A DNA stretch of 37,520 bases from Conexibacter sp. CPCC 205762. GTDB lineage: Bacteria > Actinomycetota > Thermoleophilia > Solirubrobacterales > Solirubrobacteraceae. Numbering within the stretch: the first letter of the stretch is position 1; each line of letters opens with the position of its first letter. Below, one piece after another: positions 23,678-31,361 of this stretch. The notes beneath the pieces are model-generated. The model searched no databases, was not told the origin of the DNA, and saw nothing but the letters and a program-made list of their open reading frames with translations. The DNA lies in NCBI RefSeq assembly GCF_030646155.1, contig NZ_JAUTDN010000046.1, positions 1 through 37,520 on the forward strand. Reading direction: 5' to 3'. Made by a program: the position numbers and the translations under genes.

Positions 23678-24445
23678 ATGTCGATCGCCTACTCCGCGGC
23701 CGGCGGGATCGCCGAGATCCGCTTCGACCGGCCCGAGAAGCTGAACGCGCTGACGCTCGCGATGTACGAGCAGCTGGGGGAGGCGTGGGAGCGCGCCCGC
23801 GCCGACGACGACGTGCGCGTCGTGCTGCTGACCGGCGCCGGCGAGCGCGCCTTCTGCGTCGGCGCCGACCTGACCGAGTCGATCCCCGCGCTCGCCTCCG
23901 ACCGCTTCGACATCTCCGCGTGGGATCCGGCGCACCTGAAGGGCGAGCCGCTGCACAAGCCGGTGGTGGCGGCCGTCAACGGCCTCTGCCTCGGCGGCGG
24001 CTTCGAGCTGCTGCTCGCGACCGACGTCCGCTTCGCCTCGACCAGCGCGTCGTTCGCCTTCCCCGAGGCGGCGATCGGCTTCGTCCCGGCCGGCGGCACG
24101 CTCGTGCGGCTGGCGCGGCAGATCGGCTACGCGCCGGCGATGGAACTGCTGCTCACGGCCGAGCGGTTCGACCCCGACCACCTGCTGCGCGTCGGCGTGC
24201 TCAACCACGTCGTCGCGCCGCACGAGCTGCTGCCGCGGGCGCGGGCCTGCGCCGAGCGGATCGCCTCGCTGAGCCCGCAGGCGGTCCAGACGATCAAGCG
24301 CAGCGTGCTCGAACTGGGCGACCTGCCGTTGCGCGAGGCGTTCGCGCGCGAGGCCGTGCTCGGCCAGCAGACCTTCACCAGCGCCGACGCGAGAGAGGGG
24401 CTGCGCGCGTTCGCCGAGCGCCGCCCTCCCCGCTTCGCGCCCTGA
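23678..24445 (+). CDS. Enoyl-CoA hydratase/isomerase family protein
   Basis: A 255-residue crotonase-fold enzyme starting four bases after the CoA-transferase stop. The oxyanion and catalytic regions are AFCVGADLTES and NGLCLGGGFELLLATDV, then FPEAAIGFVPAGGT. Glutamates at about 110 (GGGFEL) and 130 (FPEAAIG) are twenty residues apart, the spacing of rat hydratase Glu144 and Glu164, so it should be a true hydratase rather than only an isomerase. With HMG-CoA enzymes downstream, hydration of 3-methylglutaconyl-CoA or an analogue to an HMG-CoA-type product is a reasonable inference. Confidence 0.9.
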   Translation: MSIAYSAAGGIAEIRFDRPEKLNALTLAMYEQLGEAWERARADDDVRVVLLTGAGERAFCVGADLTESIPALASDRFDISAWDPAHLKGEPLHKPVVAAVNGLCLGGGFELLLATDVRFASTSASFAFPEAAIGFVPAGGTLVRLARQIGYAPAMELLLTAERFDPDHLLRVGVLNHVVAPHELLPRARACAERIASLSPQAVQTIKRSVLELGDLPLREAFAREAVLGQQTFTSADAREGLRAFAERRPPRFAP

Positions 24446-24472
24446 ACTCAGACAGACCCGACGGGAGAGACG

Positions 24473-25750
24473 ATGTCCGTGAACAGCCGGCTGCCCGGCT
24501 TCTACAAGCTGACGCCCGACGAGCGCCTGGAGACGGCGGCGAGAGCCGCCGGGGTCGCGGAGTCGGAGCTGGAGGCGCTGCGCGCGCCGCTGCCCGAGAT
24601 CCTGCCGATCGCCGACGGGATGGTCGAGAACGCCGTCGGCGTGATCTCGCTGCCGCTCGGGATCGGCGCGAACTTCCGCGTCAACGGGCGCGATCGCGTC
24701 GTGCCGATGGCGACCGAGGAGCCGTCGGTGATCGCCGCCGCCAGCAACCTCGCGCAGGTCGCGCGCGAGCGCGGCGGCTTCCACTGCTCGACGAGCGCGC
24801 CGCTGATGATCGCGCAGGTGCAGGTGCTCGACGTGGCCGACCCGCATGCCGCCAAGCTGCGGCTGCTGGAGCACCGCGACGAGCTGCTCGCCGCCGCCGA
24901 CGAGCAGGATCCGGTGCTCGTCAGCTACGGCGGCGGGGCGCGCGAGATCGAGGTGCGGGTCGTCGCCGGGGAGGCGACGACGCACGTCGTGCTGCACCTC
25001 GTCGTCGACGTCGGCGACGCGATGGGCGCCAACGCCGTCAACACGATGGCGGAGGCGCTGGCGCCGCGGATCGCCGAGATCGCGCGCGGGCGCGTGCTGC
25101 TGCGGATCCTCTCCAACAAGGCCGACAAGCGGCTCGCGCGGGCGCGCGCGGTCTTCGACGCCGGCAAGCTCGGCGGGCCGGACGTGGTGCGCGGGATCGT
25201 CGACGCCTACCGGCTCGCGGCCGACGACTCCTACCGCGCCGCGACGCACAACAAGGGCGTGATGAACGGGATCAGCGCCGTCGTGCTGGCGACCGGCAAC
25301 GACACGCGCGCGGTCGAGGCCGGCTGTCACAGCCACGCCGTGCGCGACGGCCGCTACACGACGCTCTCGCACATGGAGGTCGACGCCGACGGCAACCTCG
25401 TCGGCACGCTGGAGGTGCCGATGCCGGTCGGCCTCGTCGGCGGCGCGACGAAGACCCACCCGACGGCGCGCGCGGCGGTGAGGCTGCTCGGCGTCGAGAC
25501 GGCCGCGGAGCTGGCCGAGATCGTCGTCGCGGTCGGCCTGGCGCAGAACGTCGGCGCGCTGCGGGCGCTCGCGACCGAGGGCATCCAGCGCGGCCACATG
25601 ACGCTCCACGCCCGCAACGTCGCAATCGCCGCGGGCGCGTCGCCGGCGGAGGTCGACCACGTCGTCGCGCGGCTGGTCGAGGCCGGCGCGGTGCGCCAGG
25701 ACCGCGCGGAGGCAGCGCTGGCGGAGCTGCGGGCAGGGGCGCCCGCGTGA
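24473..25750 (+). CDS. mvaA: Hydroxymethylglutaryl-CoA reductase, degradative (class II)
   Basis: A 425-residue enzyme with a ribosome site (GGGAGAG). It shows ENAVG (52-56), NFRVNGRDRVVPMATEEPS with the catalytic Glu (82/83), DAMGAN with Asp at 182, NKGVMNG with Lys 261, Asp 277 in ATGND, and His 375 in QRGHMTLH. The spacings Lys-Asp 16 and Lys-His 114 equal those of Pseudomonas mevalonii HMG-CoA reductase (Lys267, Asp283, His381), so the active site is complete. Class II enzymes typically oxidise mevalonate to HMG-CoA with NAD+ in catabolism. Actinobacteria of this group normally make isoprenoids without mevalonate, and the operon is catabolic in look, so a degradative role is likely. It overlaps the lyase-like gene by GTGA. 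Confidence 0.93.
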   Translation: MSVNSRLPGFYKLTPDERLETAARAAGVAESELEALRAPLPEILPIADGMVENAVGVISLPLGIGANFRVNGRDRVVPMATEEPSVIAAASNLAQVARERGGFHCSTSAPLMIAQVQVLDVADPHAAKLRLLEHRDELLAAADEQDPVLVSYGGGAREIEVRVVAGEATTHVVLHLVVDVGDAMGANAVNTMAEALAPRIAEIARGRVLLRILSNKADKRLARARAVFDAGKLGGPDVVRGIVDAYRLAADDSYRAATHNKGVMNGISAVVLATGNDTRAVEAGCHSHAVRDGRYTTLSHMEVDADGNLVGTLEVPMPVGLVGGATKTHPTARAAVRLLGVETAAELAEIVVAVGLAQNVGALRALATEGIQRGHMTLHARNVAIAAGASPAEVDHVVARLVEAGAVRQDRAEAALAELRAGAPA

Positions 25751-26697
25751 GCGGGGTCGGACCCGGCGCCGCGTCCCCAGGCGCCGGGTCCGGCCCGTGG
25801 CGGCTGCCGCCCGCGGTGACGATCCGCGACGTGGGCCCGCGCGACGGGCTGCAGGTCGAGCAGCCGCTGCCGCCGGAGACGCGGGTCGCGCTGACCCGCG
25901 CGCTGGCGGCGGCCGGCCTGCGCGAGATCGAGGTCGCGGCGTTCGTCTCGCCGCGCGCGGTCCCCGCGATGGCCGGCGCGGCCGAGCTGATCGCCGAGCT
26001 GGGCTCGCTGCCCGGCGTCGTGCGGACCGCGCTGGTGCCGAACGAGCGCGGCGCCCGCGACGCGCTCGCGGCCGGCGTCGACGCGCTGACGGTGACGGTC
26101 TCGGCCTCGGAGCGGTACAGCCTCCGCAACACGCGGATGGGGCGGGCGCAGGCGCTCGCGGGGCTGGCGCCGATCTGCGCGGCGGCGGCCGCGCGCGGCG
26201 ACGGCGTGCCGGTCGACGTGGTGATCTCGTGCGCCTTCGGCTCGCCGTACGAGGGCGAGATCGCGCACGCGGAGGTCGAGCTGTGCCGCGACGCCGCGGT
26301 CGCCGCCGGCGCCGCGCGCGTCACCCTCGCCGACACGACCGGGATGGCGACCCCGCCGCGCGTCGCGGCGCTGGTCCAGCGGCTCGGCGGCGAGATCGGC
26401 GTCCACTTCCACGAGACCCGCGGCACCGGCCTGCTGAACGCATGGGCTGCGGTCGCGTGCGGCGTGACGCGGCTCGACAGCTCGCTCGGCGGCCTCGGCG
26501 GCTCCCCGTTCGCGTCCGGCGCCGCCGGCAACGTCGCGACCGAGGAGCTGGTGCTCGTGCTGGAGGACGCCGGCGTCGCGACCGGCATCGACCTCGATCG
26601 CCTCCTGCGCGCCAGCGCCCTGCTCGCGCAGGCCGTCGGCCGCGAGCTCCCGAGCGCCGTCGCCCGCAGCGGCCCGCGCCTGCCGCCCGCGCGCTGA
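25747..26697 (+). CDS. mvaB: HMG-CoA lyase-like enzyme with Ser in place of the catalytic Cys
   Basis: A 316-residue TIM-barrel lyase starting at a GTG overlapping the mvaA stop (GTGA). The first 20 residues are a Gly/Pro/Ala/Ser leader. The catalytic Arg-Asp is in VTIRDVGPRDGLQVE, the metal-binding pair in VHFHETRGTG, and the Asn in GAAGNVATEE. In HMG-CoA lyases the glycine-rich lid reads GGLGGCP with an essential cysteine (Cys266 in the human enzyme); here it is GGLGGSP with Ser 253. The fold and metal site are intact. Either the Ser enzyme cleaves slowly, or it acts on a related substrate by the same retro-Claisen chemistry. The operon position after an HMG-CoA reductase supports an HMG-CoA-like substrate. 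Confidence 0.85.
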   Translation: MSGVGPGAASPGAGSGPWRLPPAVTIRDVGPRDGLQVEQPLPPETRVALTRALAAAGLREIEVAAFVSPRAVPAMAGAAELIAELGSLPGVVRTALVPNERGARDALAAGVDALTVTVSASERYSLRNTRMGRAQALAGLAPICAAAAARGDGVPVDVVISCAFGSPYEGEIAHAEVELCRDAAVAAGAARVTLADTTGMATPPRVAALVQRLGGEIGVHFHETRGTGLLNAWAAVACGVTRLDSSLGGLGGSPFASGAAGNVATEELVLVLEDAGVATGIDLDRLLRASALLAQAVGRELPSAVARSGPRLPPAR

Positions 26698-26727
26698 CGC
26701 CGCCCGCGCTGACGCCGCCCGCGCTGA
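26681..26727 (+). repeat. 15-bp tandem repeats duplicating the mvaB 3' end
   Basis: The unit CGCCGCCCGCGCTGA occurs exactly at 26698-26712 and 26713-26727. A close version with two extra bases (26681-26697) is the last codons and stop of mvaB. Each copy ends in an in-frame TGA. Confidence 0.85.
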
Positions 26728-26746
26728 CGTCGCCGCGCGGGCGGCG
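26713..26746. terminator. Hairpin between convergent mvaB and glycosidase genes
   Basis: A 12-bp inverted repeat (CGCCGCCCGCGC at 26713-26724, GCGCGGGCGGCG at 26735-26746) has a 10-base loop. It uses the last copy of the tandem repeat as its left arm. It probably terminates the operon from the left and the glycosidase gene from the right. Confidence 0.6.
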
Positions 26747-26770
26747 GCATCAGCGGCGGGTGCGGCGGCC

Positions 26771-29700
26771 TCAGCGTCTGGCGACCACCCGGAAGCTCGC
26801 GCGCAGCGGGGCCGAGCGGTTGCCGGCGGGGTCGGTCGCGACGAGCGTGACGCGGTAGGCGCCGAGCGCGGCGCGGCGGCTCTGCGCCCGCGTCAGCAGC
26901 GCGACCCGGTTGGCGCCGGCTCTGCCGCTGACCGTGGCGGAGCGGAGCGTCTTCCAGACGACGCAGCGGGCGCCTCTGCGCGGCGCCTTCGCGCCGGTCA
27001 GACAGCGTCTGCCCGCTCTGCGGCCGTCGAGCCTGCGTGCGACGACGAGCCGCACGCGCGCCCGCTCGGAGAGGCGGAAGCGGACGCTCGCGGCGCCGCC
27101 GCGGCGCAGCGTCCGCGTGCTCGCGGCGACGCCGCTCAGGCGCGGCTTGACGCGATCGGGCGCGGGCGCTCTCGGCGTGCCCGGGTCCAGCGGCGGTCTC
27201 GGCTGGCCCGGGTCGAGGGGCGGCTGCGGCTGCTCGCCGCTCGGCGCGAGCGCGATCTCGGCCTCGCCGTAGGGCGTCAGCACGACCGGGCCGAGCAGGC
27301 CGTACGCCTGGCGGGCTCTGCCGCCGATCCCGGTGCCGGGCGCGACGCGGACGGCGTTGAACAGCGTCGAGGCGACGCGCACCTCGATCGTGTTGGCGCC
27401 GGCGCGCAGCGCGCTGGAGACGTCGATCCGCGACGTGTCCTGCGGGTCGACCGGCGCCATCGGCGTGCCGTTGACGGTCACGACCGCGGTGTCGACGACG
27501 GCGCCGAGGTCGAGCCAGGCGCCGTGGCCGCCGCTCCAGCTCGCCGGCAGCGCGACGGTCGTCGTGTAGACGCCGGTGCCGGAGACGTCCTGCAGCGGCG
27601 CGAGCGCGCTCCAGGCCGGCAGTCTGCCGTCCTCGCCGGCGCTGAGGGCGAGCGGCGCGAGCGTCGTTCTGACGGTGTCGCCCGGCAGCCCGCTGGCGCC
27701 CGGCGTCCAGCTCTGCGCCGTCAGGCTCCAGTCGCGCAGCGTCCGCGCGGCGGGGACGTCGGTCAGCGCGCTGGCGACGGTGCGGCCGTCGCTGAGCGTC
27801 GTCGTGACCGTCCGCGCGCTCGTGCTGCGGACGCGCAGCACGCCGGGCGCGCCCGGCGCCAGCGCGTCGGCGTCGCTCGCGGTCGCGTGGACGGCGTCGG
27901 CGGCGCGCGCGGCGCCGACGGCGGCCGGGTCGTCGCTGAGCGCGATCACGGTCGCGTTCAGCGGCGCCAGTCTGACGTCGACGGTGACGCCGCCGGCGGT
28001 CCGCTGGTACTGCGCGATCGGCGTCGTCTGGCCGCTCCAGGTGTCGAGCAGGTACGGCGTGCCGCTGCCCTCCAGCGTGACGCGGTCGGCGAGCGCCGCT
28101 CTGCTGGTGTTGTAGAGGTAGTAGAGGTCGCCGTCGGCCGTCTGCCGGCGGACGCTCAGCAGCGCCGCCGCGCCGCTGGCGCGGGCGGCCGAGGCGCGCA
28201 CGCCGAGCCGCTCCAGCGCCGCCGGGACCTCGTCCACGGAGGCGGCGCGCGTGACGCTCGGCAGCGCCAGCAGCTGGTCGACGACCGCGCTCAGGCGGGC
28301 GTCGTCGCCGACCGTGTCGCGGCCGGGGATCGTCTGCGGCAGCGCCCCGGCGAGCACGACCGGCAGGCCGGCGCGGGCCAGCTCGCGCAGCCTGCGGGCG
28401 ACGTCGAGCGGGAGCGTGCGCTGGTCGAGCAGCAGCAGCGCCTTGGAGGCGGTCCTGCCCGGGAACAGCCGCCCGTCGCGGAACACCGCGTCGTCGCGAC
28501 GCAGGTACTCGGGCGACAGGTAGCTGTTGGTGAAGCCGGCCCGCTGCAGCGCGTTGCCGTTTCTGAGCAGGCCGTCCGGGGTCGCGAACTGCTGCCAGTA
28601 GACCGACACGTCGAAGCGCGGCTTGCCCTGGCGCAGCGCCAGCTGCAGGCGGCCGACGTGGTCGTTGACGGTGCGGACGTCGCCGGCTGCCCACTGCGGC
28701 ATGCGCGGGCCGAACGACTCGGCGAAGCCGTTGGCGCCGGAGAAGGAGAAGCCCGGCCACAGCGCGCGCGGGCCGTAGCCCTGCGGCGCGGTCAGGTAGG
28801 GGAAGCCGTGCCAGACGATCTGCGTCGCCCCGCCCGCCAGCTCCTGGTAGACCTGCCACAGCTCGTTGCCGGCGCCGGTTCCGCCCATCGTCGTCGACCA
28901 CGCTCTGTTGAAGTCGGCGCAGCACTCGGTCGAGGCGATCTGCGCGTCGCCGAGCTGGGCGCCGACGATCGAGGTCTTGAAGCGCTCGATCGGGTCGGCG
29001 GTGCCGAAGAAGGCGGAGAAGCCGAACGACTCGCCCTCGGGCACGTCGCTTCTGCTGGAGGCGTAGACGGTGTCGATCGGCTCGCCGTAGGACTGCGTGC
29101 GGGTCGTCATCCCGCGCTCGCGCGCCCAGCGGTGGAAGGTGCCCATCCGCTTGTCGACGTAGAGGTCGCTGAACGTCTGCTTGTAGTCGGTGCGGATGCG
29201 CTCCCCGAGGCCGCCGGGGAAGTCCCAGAAGGGCGCGTCGGTGCCCTCGCGGCCGATCCCGGCCAGCGCCGGCAGCGACGTCGCCGGGTCGTAGCCGCGG
29301 CGGTCGCGCCACTCCTCGGCGAAGCGCCAGGTCCACTTCGTCGTCGTGTCGAGCTCGAGCGAGTCCTCGAAGAACTCGGCGCCGCCGTCGAGCTGGTCGA
29401 TCAGCTGGCGCACCTGCGCGGTCAGCAGGTGCTCGTCCCAGTAGTCGGTCGTCAGTCTCGCGCCGGCGACCGAGAGGTGGTCGGGCGTGTAGCCGTTGCC
29501 GCTGGGCAGCAGGTCGACGACGGTGCCGCCGAAGCCTCTGTTCTGGCCCGAGGCGGTCTGCCGCAGGACGATCAGCTGCCAGCTGCCGCCGTCGTCCGGG
29601 GCGGTCCAGGCGAGCTCGCCGCCGCTGCCGACCTGTCTCGTCAGGTCGACGACGGAGTCGGGGTCGAGCATCCGCGCGCCGCTGGCCTGGCTCGTGCAGG

Positions 29701-30295
29701 TCGCCTCGACGCATCTGGCGGCGAGCACGGCGACGAGCGTCGTGCCGGCGCCGGCGGGCGGCGCCGGTCTGTTCGCGCTCGGCAGCGCGCCGCTGCGCGC
29801 CTCGCCGGCGTCGAGGTCCTCGTAGGCGTAGACGAGCTGCTGCTGGATGCGGCGGTCGTCGATGTCGAAGACGCCGGGGACGGCGGCCGGCCACAGCGGG
29901 CCGACGGTCATCGCGAACGAGAGGTCGTTGTCGCGCGCGCCCTCCAGCATCGCGCGCGTCTTCTGCTCCCACGTCGGCGTGCCCCAGCCCCATCTCTGCA
30001 GCACCGGGTCGCCGGCTCTGACGCCGTCGATCGCGAACGCGACGACCTCGGCGCCGCCCGCGCCGCCCGCCTTCATCTGCCGCAGCTCGGCGCGCAGCTC
30101 GTCGTCGTCGGTCGCCGCCAGCGGCTGCCACCAGCGGTACTTCGGGCGCACGCTCTGGGGCGGGTCGGCGAGGTTGGGTGCAAGCGCCGGGGTCGCCGCG
30201 GTCGACGGCGCCGCGGCGAGCGCCGGCGCGGTCTGCGCGACCATGCCGACGACGATCGCCGCGCCGAGCGCGACGACCTTGCGGGGGTCGTTCAT
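26771..30295 (-). CDS. Secreted GH106-like glycoside hydrolase (alpha-L-rhamnosidase type)
   Basis: A 1174-residue exported enzyme with ribosome site GAGGAGGAG before the ATG. A signal peptide covers residues 1-28 (cleavage after ALA). The catalytic region resembles GH106: SVRPKYRWWQPLAATDDDELRAEL with MKAGGAGGAEVV near the start, FFEDSLELDT followed by EEWRDRRGYDPATSLPAL, and YGPRALWPGFSFSGANGF. A galactose-binding-like beta domain lies at about residues 895-1010 (TGVYTTTVALPASW ... VTVNGTPM). A Pro-rich linker with the repeat PPLDPG then leads to a C-terminal beta-sandwich domain of about 110 residues (STRTLRRGG, VRFRLSERARVRLVV, YRVTLVATDPAGNRS), a type frequent in Solirubrobacterales secreted proteins. 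It probably cleaves rhamnose or a similar sugar from plant glycans. The divergent LysR gene is its likely regulator. Confidence 0.85.
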   Translation of the reverse strand: MNDPRKVVALGAAIVVGMVAQTAPALAAAPSTAATPALAPNLADPPQSVRPKYRWWQPLAATDDDELRAELRQMKAGGAGGAEVVAFAIDGVRAGDPVLQRWGWGTPTWEQKTRAMLEGARDNDLSFAMTVGPLWPAAVPGVFDIDDRRIQQQLVYAYEDLDAGEARSGALPSANRPAPPAGAGTTLVAVLAARCVEATCTSQASGARMLDPDSVVDLTRQVGSGGELAWTAPDDGGSWQLIVLRQTASGQNRGFGGTVVDLLPSGNGYTPDHLSVAGARLTTDYWDEHLLTAQVRQLIDQLDGGAEFFEDSLELDTTTKWTWRFAEEWRDRRGYDPATSLPALAGIGREGTDAPFWDFPGGLGERIRTDYKQTFSDLYVDKRMGTFHRWARERGMTTRTQSYGEPIDTVYASSRSDVPEGESFGFSAFFGTADPIERFKTSIVGAQLGDAQIASTECCADFNRAWSTTMGGTGAGNELWQVYQELAGGATQIVWHGFPYLTAPQGYGPRALWPGFSFSGANGFAESFGPRMPQWAAGDVRTVNDHVGRLQLALRQGKPRFDVSVYWQQFATPDGLLRNGNALQRAGFTNSYLSPEYLRRDDAVFRDGRLFPGRTASKALLLLDQRTLPLDVARRLRELARAGLPVVLAGALPQTIPGRDTVGDDARLSAVVDQLLALPSVTRAASVDEVPAALERLGVRASAARASGAAALLSVRRQTADGDLYYLYNTSRAALADRVTLEGSGTPYLLDTWSGQTTPIAQYQRTAGGVTVDVRLAPLNATVIALSDDPAAVGAARAADAVHATASDADALAPGAPGVLRVRSTSARTVTTTLSDGRTVASALTDVPAARTLRDWSLTAQSWTPGASGLPGDTVRTTLAPLALSAGEDGRLPAWSALAPLQDVSGTGVYTTTVALPASWSGGHGAWLDLGAVVDTAVVTVNGTPMAPVDPQDTSRIDVSSALRAGANTIEVRVASTLFNAVRVAPGTGIGGRARQAYGLLGPVVLTPYGEAEIALAPSGEQPQPPLDPGQPRPPLDPGTPRAPAPDRVKPRLSGVAASTRTLRRGGAASVRFRLSERARVRLVVARRLDGRRAGRRCLTGAKAPRRGARCVVWKTLRSATVSGRAGANRVALLTRAQSRRAALGAYRVTLVATDPAGNRSAPLRASFRVVARR

Positions 30296-30375
30296 CGAGT
30301 CTCCTCCTCAACTGCTGCTGCTGCGCCGAGCTGGGTTCGCTCGACACCGTGTGGAGTGACTTTATGTTCGCTTTC

Positions 30376-30409
30376 GGTTACTTTCTAGCGGTCGCGAGTG
30401 TTGGTAACC
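30376..30409. promoter_or_regulatory. Candidate LysR binding site between glycosidase and lysR genes
   Basis: The arms GGTTAC (30376-30381) and GTAACC (30404-30409) are separated by 22 bases, within the AT-richer divergent spacer (30296-30422). The left arm lies next to a minus-strand CATAAA that could be the glycosidase -10. Six-base arms are short, so this is a candidate only. Confidence 0.4.
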
Positions 30410-30422
30410 ATCAAGGAGAGTG

Positions 30423-31331
30423 ATGGACCTCCGTCAGCTGCGCTACTTCGTCACGATCGCCGACGAGGGAAGCTTCACGGCCGCCGCCGACCGGCTCGGC
30501 GTGCGCCAGTCGGCCGCCTCGGCCGCCGTCCGCCGGCTGGAGGAGACGCTCGGCAGCCCGCTGTTCGAGCGCACCTCGCACTCGCTCGCGCTGACCGACG
30601 CCGGCCGCGCGCTGCTGCCGCAGGCGCGCCGCACGCTGGAGGCGGCCGAGGAGGCGCGCGCCGCCGTCGAGGCGGTCACCGGCGGGCTCGCCGGGACGGT
30701 GCGGATGGGCACGGTCGAGTTCACCAACGGGCTCGACGTCGCCGCCGCGCTGCGCGCCTTCCGCAGCGCCAACCCGCGCGTCGGCGTCGCGCTGACGCAC
30801 GTCGGCGACGGCGCCACCCAGCTCGTCTACGACGTCCGCGACGGCCGCCTCGACCTCGCCCTCGGCGGCCTGATCGGCGCGCCGCCGGCCGGCGTCGAGG
30901 CGACCGTGCTGTGGGAGTCGCCGATGCGCGTCGCGCTGCCGCGCGACCACGTCGCCGCGACCGCGACGGCGCCGCTGCACCTCGGCGAGCTGCGCGGCGA
31001 GACCGCGATCGCCTACGACGCCGGCGGCCCGTCGGCCGGCGTCGGCGGCGCGCTGCTGGCCGACGCCGGCCTCGACGTCGCCTACCAGCTCAACTGGCTG
31101 CCGACCGCGCTGGAGATGGTCCGCGACGGCGCCGGCGTGATGCTCGCCGCCGCGACCGCGACGCACTGGTTCCAGGACACGATCCGCAGCGTCGCGCTCG
31201 CCGACGCCGTGCGCGTGAGACTCGTGCTCGCGCAGCCGCTCAACCGCCGGCGCAGCGCGGCCGCGCGCGCCCTCGCCGCGACGCTGCTGGCGAGCTTCCG
31301 GCCGGGCGACCCGGCCGTCGCGGCGGCGTGA
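30423..31331 (+). CDS. LysR-family transcriptional regulator
   Basis: A 302-residue regulator. The N-terminal winged helix-turn-helix is classic: MDLRQLRYFVTIADEGSFTAAADRLGVRQSAASAAVRRLEETLGSPLFER. The effector domain spans about residues 90-295 in two alpha/beta lobes. The ATG at 30423 follows AAGGAG (30413-30418); the GTG at 30420 is too close to it. It is divergent from the secreted glycosidase and may control it in response to a sugar or aromatic glycan product; this is inferred from arrangement only. The 3' end faces a secreted-protein gene across a 30-base spacer containing repeated GTCAGC motifs. Confidence 0.92.
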   Translation: MDLRQLRYFVTIADEGSFTAAADRLGVRQSAASAAVRRLEETLGSPLFERTSHSLALTDAGRALLPQARRTLEAAEEARAAVEAVTGGLAGTVRMGTVEFTNGLDVAAALRAFRSANPRVGVALTHVGDGATQLVYDVRDGRLDLALGGLIGAPPAGVEATVLWESPMRVALPRDHVAATATAPLHLGELRGETAIAYDAGGPSAGVGGALLADAGLDVAYQLNWLPTALEMVRDGAGVMLAAATATHWFQDTIRSVALADAVRVRLVLAQPLNRRRSAAARALAATLLASFRPGDPAVAAA

Positions 31332-31361
31332 CCGAGGTCGCGCCGCCGCGTCAGCCGCGGG

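Noticed and set aside
24446..24472. Possible promoter before mvaA
   Set aside because: The 27-base gap holds only a ribosome site; no -35/-10 pair, so read-through from the operon promoter is simpler.
22136..25660. A 1174-codon minus-strand open frame opposite the hyu/mva operon
   Set aside because: Composition is Arg/Ala/Asp/His-rich noise with no recognisable motif; the plus-strand genes have complete active sites.
30310..30330. CTG triplet run as a microsatellite
   Set aside because: Only about three units, within normal variation for this base composition.
25272..30347. A 1691-codon minus-strand open frame across mvaA, mvaB and the glycosidase
   Set aside because: It is an opposite-frame shadow of GC-rich genes: extreme Arg/Ala/Pro content, no domains, and it conflicts with well-supported genes on both strands.
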